From positions 55,089,491-55,153,490 of the forward strand of contig OX104130.1 of the NCBI GenBank assembly GCA_944470555.2: a stretch of 64,000 bases of DNA. The letters are read 5' to 3'. The stretch's first letter is position 1. Every line of letters starts with the position of its first letter. This DNA comes from Heterobilharzia americana (lineage: Eukaryota > Platyhelminthes > Trematoda > Strigeidida > Schistosomatidae). Positions 1-10,879 of the stretch are shown in pieces. The translations under genes were made by a program, and so were the position numbers. Below the pieces are notes generated by a model, which did not search any database, was not told the origin of the DNA, and worked only from the letters and a program-made list of their open reading frames with translations.

Positions 1-590
1 CTCAGTGTATGCCCAATCCATCTACACTTCCTTCCAATGCATATTTGTTCAGCGATAGCTTCTTCGTTGGTTCGTTATCAGCCAGCCAGACTTCCTTCTT
101 GCTTATTCTCATTATTCTGGCCATCTGATCTTCAGTAACGAGCCAGTATGGGGGCAGTTATTGATGAATGCCTGTAGTTTGTTGCAAATGCCTTTCGTAA
201 CACGTCAAGTCTCTCAACCATCACACAGCAGCACTAACTTGACACTGGTGGTGAAAATCCGGATGTTTTTCACGCTTTATGCTGAGTGCAGTGCAGAAGA
301 TCTTCACACTGGTTTCAGGTTGATGAACGCTTGTCTTGCTGTCTTTCCGATCCTGACTGGCTTTGACATCCTCTTCTGTGCCTGCGCCACCTGTAGTTGA
401 AACAGTGCTGCCTAGGTAGGTGTAGGTGTAAGAGACAACCTCCTTTACATTTCTCTTATTGATGGTGATCGCAGCTTGTTGTTGCTGTTGTTGTTGGTTG
501 GGTATCTTCATCACCCCTGTATTCTCTACGTTCACCTGAAGAAAGTCCTGTCTTCCTTCGCTGCCTCACCTAGCCTCTTCTGTCAACTTG
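1..590 (-). pseudogene. C-terminal region of L1 RT protein
   Basis: The frame at 221-535 encodes VMKIPNQQQQQQQ, with glutamines from a CAA run, then TINKRNVKEVVS and LGSTVSTTGG. These are landmarks of the region after the RT fingers/palm in this family. After EEDVKA the reading continues in a shifted frame (SQDRKDSKTSVHQ), caused by what looks like a 4-bp AGCC duplication. Copy L2 at 10.9 kb has the same shift. The remaining part toward base 1 matches the tail in L2 that leads to a TGGGCATACACTGAG landmark. It is non-coding by decay. Confidence 0.7.
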
Positions 591-1290
591 TTAGTTTTCG
601 CCTGTTCATCTTCGAGTTTGTGCCACAGGACATTAGACATAAACCATCATCGTTGGCAAAATCCAAATCTTCTAGGATCTTTTCCGCGGCACAGCGTATC
701 ACCCTCTTCTCGCTCCTCACTCTTTGTTGCATGATCCAGTTCAGTCCACTACAATCAGGAATATCATGAGTGGTAGTAGACAGCCTTGTTTTACTCCTGT
801 CTTCACTTCGAAGACATCACCAAGCTTCCCATTGTGAATCACTTGGCCGGCATGTGGCATCTTCATATAGTTGTTGAATGAGGCTGATAAAGGTTTGTGG
901 TATTCCGTAGTGTTGAAGCAACTGCCTGTCAAATTACTTGTCCGTCGACACTGTTGAAGGCCTTTTCAAAGTCAAGATATAGAGTTGACTGCCATTCTAT
1001 GCTCTGTTCTATGATGATGCGAAGCGATACAATTTGATCCACACATGATTTGTATTTCCTGAATCCACTCAGCCAGCCAGCCAACCAGCCAACCTGTTCC
1101 GCTCGTAACTTTGAATCCACTGCACCTCTTAATCTCTCCAGGATGATGCGGCATAATATTTTGCTTGTTATGGGTGGACAGCAGCATGATTCCGCGCCAG
1201 TTCTTGCAAACACTTAGCTCACCCCTCCTCAGGAGTTTGACAAGGTAACCCTTCTTACAGTCAATGGGCAGGTACCTTTCCTTCCTTACA
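590..1290 (-). pseudogene. Reverse transcriptase core of L1 (broken)
   Basis: The segment 929-1213 translates to recognisable RT motifs: SKILCRIILERLRG, a GF-RKYKSCVDQI block, then LYLDFEKAFNSVD, which carries the first catalytic aspartate. After a frame change, 741-932 gives EVKTGVKQGC and MIFLIVVD. The active-site region near 645-666 reads FANDD where family consensus has F/Y-A-D-D. Copy L3 shows the same Asn. A WLAGWLAG-type insertion from a short CAGC-rich repeat sits at about 1070-1100. The domain would copy element RNA into DNA at the nick, but this copy cannot make it. Confidence 0.8.
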
Positions 1291-2182
1291 AACCTTCTCC
1301 AGTGGTGATGTGAGCATGTCCACTGTTGCCCTGCGTCTGTTTTCAGTGCTTCTGGTGGGATTCCATATGGTCCTGCTGCTTTCCCTCATTTTAGCAACTA
1401 TATGGCGTTCAGGACTTCGACTTTCGTCGGAGGGCTTGTCTTCACTTGTAGTTCTGTGGCTGGGTTGCAGGTGGTATTTGTGGACGAGGTGCAGGTGGTA
1501 ATACTGGTCGATTCAAGAGCTTTTTGAAGTGGTCAGACCATTGTCTCCTTGGTTTCTCCTCTTCGGTGGTAAATAAGTTTCCTTCACCATCTTTTATTGC
1601 TTTCACCTGCATTCATCTCTTCCCAGATGGTAGCCTGGTTATTTGATACAATGTTGTCAGGTCTCTCTCTGTCTCTCCTACCAGCCGCAGCCTGCAGCCT
1701 GCAGCCTGTTCTGCTTCACTTGCCAGTGTGTCGTGGAAGTGTCTTTTGTCTTTGCGTGCTCACTCTTCTTCACTTCTTTGTCTAGTGTAGTGTTTTATGC
1801 ATTGTACTCAGTTCCTCTTGTCGTTGTGCATCCTTGCACTGGTTCATCTTATGCCTCCCCATCCTCCTCTCCCTGTTCTATCACCTTCCATGTGTCCGTC
1901 GAGATCCTTTTCTCTTCTCGTCTTGCTTCTTCTTGCTTCCTAACACGTTGTGCAGTCTCCTTCCACATCTATTGCAAAGACTTCCAGTGTTCTTCCACAC
2001 AGGTTCCCTCAGGGATGTTGCTCAATGTCTCCCACTCTCTCATGGTGGCTGACTGATGTCAAGATGTTCTTTGTAGTTTCGTCATTCAGTTCAGTTTCTC
2101 TTCTCAGTGGGTGTTGAACTTCAACTCTGACCTATCACCAGCTTCCTTGAAGGCTTTCAACTTGATTTCGAAGGCAGGTTCC

Positions 2183-3015
2183 TTACACTAGATAGTGAGT
2201 GGTGTCAACCAACAGCTGCTCCCCTTCTCGATCTTGTGTCAAGTAGGCTGACTGCCTCTCCACCTTCTTCACATTGACATGAAGTCGATCTGATTTTTGG
2301 TATAGTGTGTGTGTCCTGGTGTCTGGTGAAATCCATGTCACTCGCTTTGTGGATATCCTTGTGCTTGAACACACTGCCTGACTCCAATCACCAAATCGTT
2401 GAATGCACAGAATTCTGCAAACAATTCTCCATTCTCACTCATCATTTCACTGAGTGCTTCTCGACCCATGATGATGAGTTCTCTTCCTGTGTTGTCTGCT
2501 CCCAGTCTGCCATTCATATCACCACACCCATTACAATTTTGATGTCGTCAACTGGAGTGGGTTCTTGTTTAGTGTTGATTGCAGTTGTTTGTATAATTCC
2601 TCCTTCTTCTCTTCATCCGCATTATTTGTAGGTGTGTAGAGTAGCATTGAATGATTGTGACTTTCCTCCTTTTGAGTTGAATCCATCTTACTGTGATGAT
2701 CGTGATCGTGGAGGATGTGATTGGTTCCCACTGCATGAGAGAGAGCCTTCGATGCTGTTGGGATATCATGATAGCCACTCCGAAACTCAGTGTGTTGGTG
2801 ATTGTCGTCTGGGTGACAATATTGGAGTAGATTATTGACTCTCCAGTTAAGAGTTTGTAGAGTCCACTTCCATTCCATCTGCAGATTCCTCGCAAATTCC
2901 TAATACTTCAACACAATACCTTTTCATGTCGTTTGCAATCTGGACAGCTCTGCCAACTAGGTTCATACATGGTGCGGACATTCCACGTCCCCATCCTTAC
3001 TTTCGCTTTCATGGA
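2183..3015 (-). pseudogene. Endonuclease domain of L1 (broken)
   Basis: The start of the conceptual protein reads as a typical APE opening (MGTWNVRTMY) near 3000. Downstream pieces in shifting frames carry ESIIYS near 2830, GVAIMISQQ, KVTIIQCY, a PTNNADEEKKEE stretch near 2640, and a GSVFKHKDIHKA block near 2380-2350 followed by LLDTRSRRGA. These are the successive landmarks of the AP-endonuclease that nicks target DNA in this type of element. At least three frame changes separate them, so no intact enzyme is encoded. The piece at 2205-2387 translates to exactly the same 60 residues as 42891-43073 in copy L6. Confidence 0.75.
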
Positions 3016-3260
3016 GAGGAGAGAAGATACATCGGCCGACTGGCTTCCCGAAGGCTTTCACCAACTGGCCTCATTTCGTCTTTTCGATTCTAGCAAGGAA
3101 CAAGTTTTTTATTTTTTATATTTTGTTTGTGCTTTGAAGTTTGTTTAGGTATTGGATTGGTTTTCCGGGGTAGAGTTGTTAGCCCTATGCCCAACCTTTC
3201 CTCTTAACCCAGGCTTAGGACCAGTTAGTAAGTAGTGAACTAGTTAACCAGACGAGGTTA

Positions 3261-3398
3261 TTTCTTTTAGTTAACACTGTGATATCAATAACTATTCAAA
3301 TATACACTTCTATGCTGTTTGCATAGAAAGAAAACTCCCAACTACCTTTACTACCGTATTTCTAACTACTGTATATTGAATAATTGAAGGTCGCCGCC

Positions 3399-3435
<37 letters not shown>

Positions 3436-4061
3436 TCGTTTGTTTTTATTCATTAGTAAGACACATTTCAACCTTGAGAAAAAGCGCGCCTCTTTTAAAT
3501 TCTCTCTGTCGCATAATCGAGCATTTCTGCAAAACTTATTGCCACCAAATTATTCATTTTGCGAATGACCTCCTGATTGACTGGATTGAACACAATATTT
3601 ATCTTTTAGATATTAACTGAATTTTCTTATTTACATCTGAGATGCCTTCATTATGTCTAACCTATTTTATATTGTTGCGGCTTGCATTTGCTCTCGGCCT
3701 TTCACTTTTAGCTTTTACTACCTACTCTTTGAGTAAATTTAGTTTTAGTTTGAATCTTTTTATCTTATTACACAGTTATTGATGTAAATATGTTAAACCC
3801 AACTGTAAGAAGTAAGTTTTCAGGATAAAAGTAATTTTTACGCTTGTATTCTCACAAATACAGCTCACTGCCAGTTTGAAAAAGATCACTTTATATTCCG
3901 CATTATTAACTTTTACAAAGAAATTACTATTCAGTTTACAATTCAGCAGCAAATAGAGTTGAAAATAATTAGCCGGCTAACGCCAGTATTTAACATTGCT
4001 ATATACTTCATAGTGACTAGTAGAGAAATCTAGAGCGCACATTCTCTCTTATTTTGAATTT
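3261..4061. other. Unassigned AT-rich stretch
   Basis: Apart from the AT dinucleotide run near 3401 I see no gene, RNA or recognisable repeat here. Open frames are short and low-complexity. Confidence 0.5.
3401..3432. repeat. (AT)n microsatellite, 16 units
   Basis: Uninterrupted AT dinucleotides lie just upstream of unassigned sequence, with no associated element. Confidence 0.9.
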
Positions 4062-4330
4062 ATACTGGGTGATGATTGAAGATGAAATGAAAATCTCAGC
4101 CACGGCCGGATTCGAACCAGCGACCACCCGTTTTCACGCCCGATGCTCTAACAACTGAGCTGTGAAGTCCAACTGCTGGCCAGACCTCAATTTCACTTCA
4201 ATCACCAGGATGTTTGCCCAACTATCATGTGAAGTAGTGACGCGTTACTCCCACTTGATCATACTCACACTATCTGCCTCAGCCCAAATTTTCATCTCAC
4301 GTTCAAGCATAACCCATTATAAATATTAGT
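4062..4330 (-). mobile_element. Family A tRNA-derived retroposon, minus copy of an inverted pair
   Basis: On the minus strand the tRNA-like head (about 4100-4170) has an A-box-like CTCAGTTGTTAGAGC and a B box GGTTCGAATCC, the internal Pol III promoter elements. It ends in the family tail TCATCACCCAGTAT (4062-4080). The body carries the family landmark for a GACGCGTTACTCCC-type stretch. It faces a plus-strand copy starting near 4320. Such elements are copied by the reverse transcriptase of a partner LINE (family knowledge). Confidence 0.8.
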
Positions 4331-4675
4331 GCGCCAAACCATGGCTATCTCAGATAGTCAAAAACGACAATCAGTATGATGCTCCCCCCTCCACCCCTCC
4401 TACCCTCTAATTCACTTACATTTGGATTGGGATGAGAAGTCCTGACTAGGTAGATGGTGTGGGTATGATCAAGTTTGAGTAAGGCGTCACGAATTCACAT
4501 GGTAGTTGGGCAGAAAAGCCTTGGTGATTGAAGTGAGACTGAGATCTGATCAGCAGTCGGATCTCCTGGGTCAGTTGTTAGAGCATCGGGCGTGAAAATC
4601 GGTGGACGCTGGTTCGAATCCGACCGTGGCCTAAATTTTCATTTCACCTTCAAGCATCACCCAGTTTCAATCTTG
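4320..4675 (+). mobile_element. Family A tRNA-derived retroposon, plus copy of an inverted pair
   Basis: It starts with the CTATCTCAGATAGTC palindromic landmark (4350) and continues through TATGATCAAG and GATTGAAGTGA. The tRNA-like part with B box GGTTCGAATCC is near 4612, and it ends with the tail CATCACCCAGT at 4662-4672. It is the longer form of the family, about 350 bp. Here the tRNA-like part lies toward the 3' side, just before the tail. A host-like coding relic begins immediately after the tail. Confidence 0.8.
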
Positions 4676-4689
4676 AAAATGTTAAAATT

Positions 4690-5030
4690 TTTACTATGAA
4701 ACATAATCGAACAAGAAATATACCAGAACATATACACATATTATTATCTAACAAAGAGCCGGTTAGAATCGATTGCTATTTTTCAAAAAATTTCTTACTT
4801 ATCCGTGATAATTTGGGTTTATCAATAGAGTCTGATATGATCTATTCTATCTTAAAACAGAAACCAGTTGAAAAGGTGTGAACATGACAACAGATGCGAT
4901 TTATGATATTCGAATGGAACATGGTGTATTTGTACGTGTGTGAAAGCTTTTAGATGAAACTAATTCAAAAGTTGCCTTTGACTATCTGTTATCATTGCTA
5001 ATGTCTAGAGAAGCGGTTACATTGAACTCC
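4690..5030 (+). pseudogene. Possible decayed protein-coding fragment, unidentified
   Basis: Frame 1 runs from about 4696 to 4881 and gives protein-like text (IPEHIHILLSNKEPVRID, then SIESDMIYSILKQKPVEK). A +1-type shift at about 4876 lets the reading continue as MTTDAIYDIRMEHGVFVRV, then one TGA, then KLLDETNSKVAFDYLLSLLM to about 5020. Uninterrupted protein-like composition over about 110 codons with only two lesions suggests a processed pseudogene or an old exon. It could also be two exons with a GTGTGA donor at 4876. I do not recognise the family. It abuts a retroposon tail. Confidence 0.3.
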
Positions 5031-5342
5031 AAATGATCCCTAGGTGATGATCACGACTAACTATAGTGTCTGATCAGTGAAACATGGACATATTTTCGTC
5101 TTAATAAAGTAACATTAGTTCTGTGACTAATAAATAAACTGCTTATAACTTTAAAGGAGTATCTCAAGAACTAAGGAGGGGGGGGGAGTCTGTTCGTCAT
5201 TAGTCTAAGATATCCTAACATTTTGGACCTATCTCCTTTGTCTCTGTTGATTTAACAAGGACACCATCACAAAGCTGAAGTATGCTATCTAAGTCCTTCA
5301 AGTAGTTCAATTTTTGTTCATTATTGCTTTTAAGTTTTCTGT

Positions 5343-5600
5343 TGCAATTCAGGATTGATTTGCTCGACCTCCGTTGGCGGATGGGCTCCTGTATAAAGCA
5401 GGCCTCGATACTGCTGGATATTCATGATGTTATCTTGATCTTGATGACTATCAGTGGAATTCAGGACATGCGTTTCGTCCTATTTGGGACTCACCAGCTG
5501 GATGTACTTGCCTCCCACCAAGCGATGTTGTTTTAAACGGGACTCGAACCCGGGACCAATTGCTTCAAACACCAAAGCGTTATCCAGTAGTCACCAAGAA
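5343..5600 (-). mobile_element. Family B (SMalpha-like) retroposon
   Basis: Minus-strand order is: tRNA-like head with B box GGGTTCGAGTCC (5530-5600), short spacer, hammerhead-like motif (5453-5505), then a tail with the TCCAGCAGTATCGAGG landmark (5400-5425). SMalpha of schistosomes is an established family with this layout. In this copy the hammerhead core reads CTGGTGAG instead of CTGATGAG/CTGACGAG. The invariant A6 is therefore G, while GAAA and the GTC site remain. It is probably inactive. Confidence 0.85.
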
Positions 5601-6342
5601 TAATACAATAGTTTCATCTTTATCTACTGATATAGAAGAATTAAAACACTATGTCCTTCAATGAAACTGTTCGGTTTGACAATGAAACCTAAGAACAGAC
5701 ATTCCTTCCATGTGAGTCATTAAGACAAATTGAATGGGGCAGGGATAAATTACTGAATAATAATGATGATGATGATTTCATCTTAATACGACCTAATTGA
5801 GGATGGTGATCAGAGTACTCCAGAAAATGTCTAAAGTTTCCCTTTTACTTGAAGACAAGCTGTAGACTTAGTCCTGAGAGTAAATAAAATCTTAATACCA
5901 AACAGGAGAGAGGATTGAAGTAAAGGACTGAAGAAAATACTAACAAAACAACAAATATTGTATAGGAAATATCACTATGAGAGTATTACTTCAACTTTTA
6001 CACAGAAATTCTAAATTTTCTACCACTAGATAGTCTTGTAAATGATGATAAGCTACTTGATACAAATAAAAAAGAGACTTTGATATCAGTTTAACCTTTA
6101 GCAAAAAAGATATTCCTTTCCAATTTGAAAACAATAGTTCACTAGGTTACAATGTCTTCCAGAAAATATTGACAAAGTAAATTCCCTATAGAAATGCGCC
6201 TGTGTAGGATTCTTTGATATATATACAACTTTAGAAATGTATGCTGTAAACAGAAGTTAAGAAAAATGTCATCTTTTAATTCATAATTCCCGTTATTCTT
6301 TCTCATAACCTGTCTACAAGTGGAATCAGATTATCTTTCGTC
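5601..6342. other. Unassigned stretch
   Basis: No gene or repeat was recognised apart from a short ATGATG run near 5760. Confidence 0.5.
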
Positions 6343-6540
6343 CGGAACTGTAGCTTACTGGTTTCGGAAGATAACTTTTAACTAGTGGGTCACGGGTTTG
6401 AATCCCGTGCCACCTACTGAGGTTTGGGTACCCCTATATTATCATTAGCTCTCACACAGTATATGTGACTAATTGTCTACTGTACAAATGTGCTCAAGGT
6501 TACTGAGTGTATTTCGACTTTCAAGTTTTCATCCTGAATT
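6343..6540 (+). mobile_element. Family D tRNA-derived retroposon
   Basis: The tRNA-like head has B box GGTTTGAATCCCGTG (6388-6402), followed by an arm with CACACAGTATATGTG. The same head-arm arrangement appears at 37937-38110, with conserved spacing between the B box and the CTGAGGTT landmark. No hammerhead motif is visible in this arm. Confidence 0.6.
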
Positions 6541-6699
6541 GATATCATCTGAAGAATGATTGAAAACCTCAAAGTATTGGATATCTGATTCATCCCAGTT
6601 CAACACTCTAAAGTAGTATCCTGTTAATGGTTCTTAACTTCATTTTTTATCATGAATGATATTAGATGGTAGTTGCATAATACTATATATTGAAAGAAG

Positions 6700-6910
6700 C
6701 CAATAGATCCAAATACAGTACCTAAGTGGTGACACTCTTGCACAGTGTCCTGATGGTTTTCGGCTAGAATACCCATGGGTTCAAGAGTATGCACTATGAA
6801 GAGTTCCAAGCTAGAGCCGAACACCTGTTTAGTGTTTATAAGTTCTCAGTATTTCTACAAATAATGCTAATTCATGATGAAAACTACTTTGAAAAAATCA
6901 GGAAGTAAAT
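6700..6910 (+). mobile_element. Family C retroposon, degenerate
   Basis: The order ACCCATGGGTTCAAGAG, then GCACTATGAAGAGTTCC, then the tail landmark ATGATGAAAACTACTTT (6874-6890) matches family C. The hammerhead-like region (about 6790-6830) has lost its core (TGAAGAG, no GAAA). Confidence 0.55.
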
Positions 6911-7074
6911 AACCGAATAAGGTGCACATCAATACTGCTGGGTATGAATGAAACAAAGCATTATGGAAGGTAATGAAACCAAACTCAACTGTGACAATGA
7001 GAGACAATGAAGTGTTTTAATTGCTATCTCTAGTCTTATTTATTCCTATAATCTTTGTGAATAATTTTCAGCTT

Positions 7075-7262
7075 TCAACGTGGTACTTTATCGTGGATTG
7101 ACATCAGCCGGAGAACCACCGAAAACCAGGGAGCAATCGACAGCTGTTTCGTTACAGCATACGACTCCTGGGTGGCGTATGTCTATGCCCCCTAGAAAGA
7201 TAGAACCAGAGGTCTTCAGGTTTCGAAGCAAGCACATTGCCATTAAGCCACTGGGTTGAAAT
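7075..7262 (-). mobile_element. Family C retroposon
   Basis: On the minus strand it ends with the family tail (GGTTCTCCGGCTGATGTC complement, 7108-7128). It retains GAAACAGCTG of the hammerhead-like motif (7155-7170), but the CTGAGGA core has decayed. The tRNA-like head is toward 7262, with the AACCCAGTGGCTTAATGG A-box side. Confidence 0.6.
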
Positions 7263-10200
7263 CCAACGTTTCACATTTTTCAGCTTCTGTCAGCTTGCAA
7301 TATACAGTGATTACCATTCAACGCTGTTGGAAAGTATTTGTTTTCATACCCAAGTTGGTTGATCCGACTGGTCACAGTTGCTCACTAGAACATCAGGAAA
7401 TTGTATCTCAAAGCACGTCACTAGTGAACAGTCTTGTTTCCCCAACATTTTCTCTCTCATAGTTTTATTTCCAATTTTATCCAAGTATGAAAATGTTAGA
7501 CATTTTGAAATCGAGGTAGAAAGTGATTTCAAATGATATTTTAGCAAGAAACAATAAACAATCTCTTTGGTTTTATGTGATGATGAATATTTACATCTTT
7601 AGTTGTTTTGAAAAATCACTTTTCGTTTGGGTACCCAAACGTTTCGTAAAGGATATTTTTTTAAATGAAATTCAAGGTCAAATTAAATGTTCAGTATTAG
7701 TAAGAATAAAATAACTCAACGACCTGTAAGTTTAACACTTGACATTTAAACGAGATCTGCATTGAACACGTCAAACTACATGTACATGAGAGGAATGTTT
7801 AACGGAATATCAGTTGCTAGTGGACAACACTGGCAATAATTTGAGCGATACACTTATCACATCAATCAAAATACAGCTATATTTCAATGAAGCTTGGATT
7901 AATATACATTAGAAGTGTTTAGGATAAAGGTAAAAAGAACTCTTTAGTTAGATGAAGCTTAGAATGAAAACAAAACGATTGTGCAAAATTTTCTCTATTT
8001 AGAGTGTTTATCCGATACCCATTTTTGATAAAAGGCGCCTTTAAATACACATAAAACAGTTACTCCATTAAGTTGGAGAAGTTTTACAAAAATCCATAAT
8101 CTCAGTACCAGCGTTAATGAAATTATCCACGTTTTTTTGTAAACATGAAAGATCTGTGAATTTAAACATCTGCTTTCAAGAGTAAATAAATTTTACTCTA
8201 AATAATTTGAATAGAGACTAATGACAATGTTGTTGTCTAATGGTCATACCTTTATTTAAATGTATAAAGCTTTTTGAAGAGATTTGCGCAAAAAGAAATG
8301 ATGTGAAGTGCTGAATTAATTGTAAAGTAGAGATTTATAAAATAAAATCATTTTGGTTGAAGAGGTTATCTGACTATAAACGTATTCAATGTTCAATAGT
8401 AACCTTTTGAAAAAAGAACAAAATAATGCATAAAATTAAATTTTCACATTTCAGTGATCTCGTTCAGTAAGACGGTATTTCTTCAGGACATACTACTGAA
8501 TGATATAAGTAGTTGGTTACATACACTGACCCATAGTGAGAATATAGGGTGGGAAAAGCTGACAGTACTGGATCTCAATATAGGCAGGTGTAGATAGATA
8601 TTAATTACAGAATCTCCTTTCAAAGAATCATTGCTTAGCAAATATGAACTGCCAGACACTTCTGATACCACTGAAGATAAAAGAATCAGATGTTGGACTT
8701 TAAAAAGAAAGATTGAAAGTCATGTAATCACTGTGGTGTAATTATGCGTGATAAAGTGTGCTGGGACCATTATCCGATAAAAGAAATACGGTGTTACTGT
8801 GTGTTACACAAGTCAAACTAAGGCGAGACTATGCCATGGTGCTCAAGTTGTCGTCTTATACCGATGAGACTGTAGTTACATCAACGAAAGGGTTCTCCAA
8901 AGAATATCAGACTGATGTGAACAATTGACGACTGTTTTGTTCATTTGTGATTGGGATTCATTGAATTATACAGCTTGAAAGACACTTTTAGATTATTTGT
9001 ATCCTTGTAACATGAAGGTGGCTGCTGGATCGGACAAAACATGAATCATAATATAGAAATGATTATTCTCCCACAATTTACTCTGAATTGTTCATTGTTA
9101 CATTTCAATTGCAAGGTGCTTAGTCGACTATGAACTCAATCAGTAAACCCTGGTCACAATTCTGAGTGGTGATATGAAACAAACAGTCATTTACAGATAG
9201 ATTTTTGAGCACTCTGTTTTCGTGGACATGGAGTTACAGGTCGGATAACCGGGAAATAACATATCTGAGTAGAATCATAACCTCTAAAGACCAGTTTCAT
9301 CAACAGTTTTTAAACACTATTTAAATAAAGTATAAAGCCTAGTATGTTGCTGCCCTGTAGACTAGTTTAGCAAGCATAAATTCCATTCAAAAAAATCCTC
9401 ATCGCTCATCTTCCATGAAACATCCACTAACTGCCACCACTCCTTCCACATTTGACTTTCCTTTTATTCTTTAAGAATTGAGAGTTTTAAGTAGTATTAT
9501 GTGTGTTTATGAATGTGGCGGGGTGGCAGGTGCATTTTAGTCAATCCTGTTGAAGAAGAATGTCGATCAAGGTACTAGAAGAAGGAAACTAATTTATACC
9601 TTATAAGAAAACGAGTTGGAAACCAATCAAACACTTGAATGTCAACTTTGAAGCTCCTAGTAACTTATGAACTTCTGAGATTATATTTCTGAGAAAATGT
9701 ATCTTTTGAAGGTCATAATATCCACTCATAGCATTTATATAATGTAGTTTACCAAGTTCTCAAGAGGTCTAAGAAGGTCAGCTGCTGTATATTTATATTG
9801 ATGATCAGATGATTCTTTCCTACTAAAAACCTTTTGGAAAATATTACTGTCCTATAAACCTTCCGAAAGGGCTCGATCCTATCTAGTAATAACCCTTCAT
9901 ATTTCCCATTGAAAGACTTCTAGCCTAAAGTGGGAACAGTAGATGAACTGGTGGTCCCATACATCGGTTCACTCAAATAATAAAAGATAACCAAACTCGT
10001 TATTTCAACCTCCTTCGTGAAGTATGGAGGCAAAAACATCATCTAAACCAGCCCCATAAACTTCAACATGGATCTAGGATGACTCAGTAAAAACTTGTCA
10101 ATACTAATGAACAGTTAAACAACTTGAGTACACTATCAAGTTTACACTGATGATGATTTTTAGCATAAAAACGAGACGTTTTCCAGCCAAGACTTTTGGT

Positions 10201-10435
10201 CACTTCCCAAATGGATGTTTCAGTCACTTAGAATGATGTTTTGAATTCTCAGCAGATGCCTAGACAAATCGGTGACTTGTGGAATAAGAACAAGCGTTTA
10301 CAAGACCTGTGACTATATTTAAAATTCAGGTTCCATCCATACTACTATGCTATACCGTATTCGGTACACCGGCAGTTAGTCTGATTTATTTCGACTGGAA
10401 ATGTAAACTTTCCAGCTTGATAATAAAAGGTAACA
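7263..10435. other. Unassigned AT-rich stretch
   Basis: There is no gene or repeat I can defend. One protein-like frame lies at 7600-7714 (FEKSLFVWVPKRFVKDIFL). It follows a CTTTAG that could be a splice acceptor, but it has no convincing donor, so I do not call it a gene. Confidence 0.4.
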
Positions 10436-10439
10436 GAAA

Positions 10440-10640
10440 TAAATAACTTCAGATAGCTTCAAAAACCTTCACACAGATGTAATCACTGTTTCTGCAAATA
10501 TGACTATCGAATGCTGGTGTTAGAAGGTGGGTGTCAGTCAGCAGGAAACCTTAGACTTAAATTTCGTGGTTGTCAGCACTCATCAGCAAGGCCTATCTGC
10601 AACCATAGGAAAACAGATGGTGACTTCCGTAGTGAGTGAA
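10440..10640 (-). mobile_element. Family E retroposon, minus arm
   Basis: The minus-strand landmarks GGTTGCAGATAGGCCTTG, the hammerhead-like motif and GGTTTCCTGCTGACTGAC match the family E copies at 12.8, 38.2 and 63.4 kb. It faces a decayed plus-strand E copy at 10625-10760. Confidence 0.65.
10549..10591 (-). ncRNA. Hammerhead ribozyme candidate, family E, all core bases present
   Basis: On the minus strand helix I is CCTTG pairing with TAAGG (one G-U). The core is CTGATGA, helix II is GTG/CAC around a CTGACAAC loop, then GAAA. Helix III is ATT/AGT with a TA loop, and the cleavage triplet is GTC (plus-strand bases 10554-10556). Every position treated as invariant in hammerheads (C3, U4, G5, A6, G8, A9, G12, A13, A14, A15.1, U16.1, H17) is satisfied. 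Helix II and III are short, as in other type I retroposon hammerheads. Activity is unknown. Confidence 0.6.
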
Positions 10641-10760
10641 GAATGTTTGAATCATGGAGAGAAAACCAGTTTCTTCATCATCACAGACACACCTTATTGA
10701 TGAGTATCAATAAGTGTACATCTCTGGCCCATGACTTCGCGTTGAATGACTTCAACCATC
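10625..10760 (+). mobile_element. Family E retroposon, decayed plus arm
   Basis: It holds CACACCTTATTGATGAG at 10690, the family E hammerhead position with C3 changed to T and no GAAA. With the preceding minus copy it forms a head-to-head inverted pair. Confidence 0.45.
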
Positions 10761-10879
10761 TAAAACCAAAATACAATGCACTGAAGTTTTGCATCACTTC
10801 GTTCAATCATCATATTGCAATACTTTATGGGTAGACTTTGATCAGTGCTAAGCACTAAGGGATTGACGGCCATATCAGT

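Larger units (their letters stand above)
1..3260 (-). mobile_element. APE-type non-LTR retrotransposon copy L1, 3' end beyond window
   Basis: Read on the minus strand this is a nearly full-length non-LTR element. It has a 5' leader (about 3260-3015), an AP-endonuclease-like region, a linker, a reverse transcriptase core and a C-terminal region. Compared with copy L2 at 10.9-11.7 kb, about 230 bp of the 3' end lie before base 1. The leader matches the leader of copy L6 at 42.4 kb. Frameshifts and stops break the reading frame throughout, so this is a dead copy. The family resembles the endonuclease-reverse transcriptase elements abundant in schistosomes. I cannot fix the clade without an alignment; RTE-like is my best guess. 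Confidence 0.85.

Noticed and set aside
2305..2631. 108-residue open frame on the plus strand, repeated at 42641-42973 (minus)
   Set aside because: It is the antisense shadow of the endonuclease region in L1 and L6. Conservation between the two follows from copy identity.
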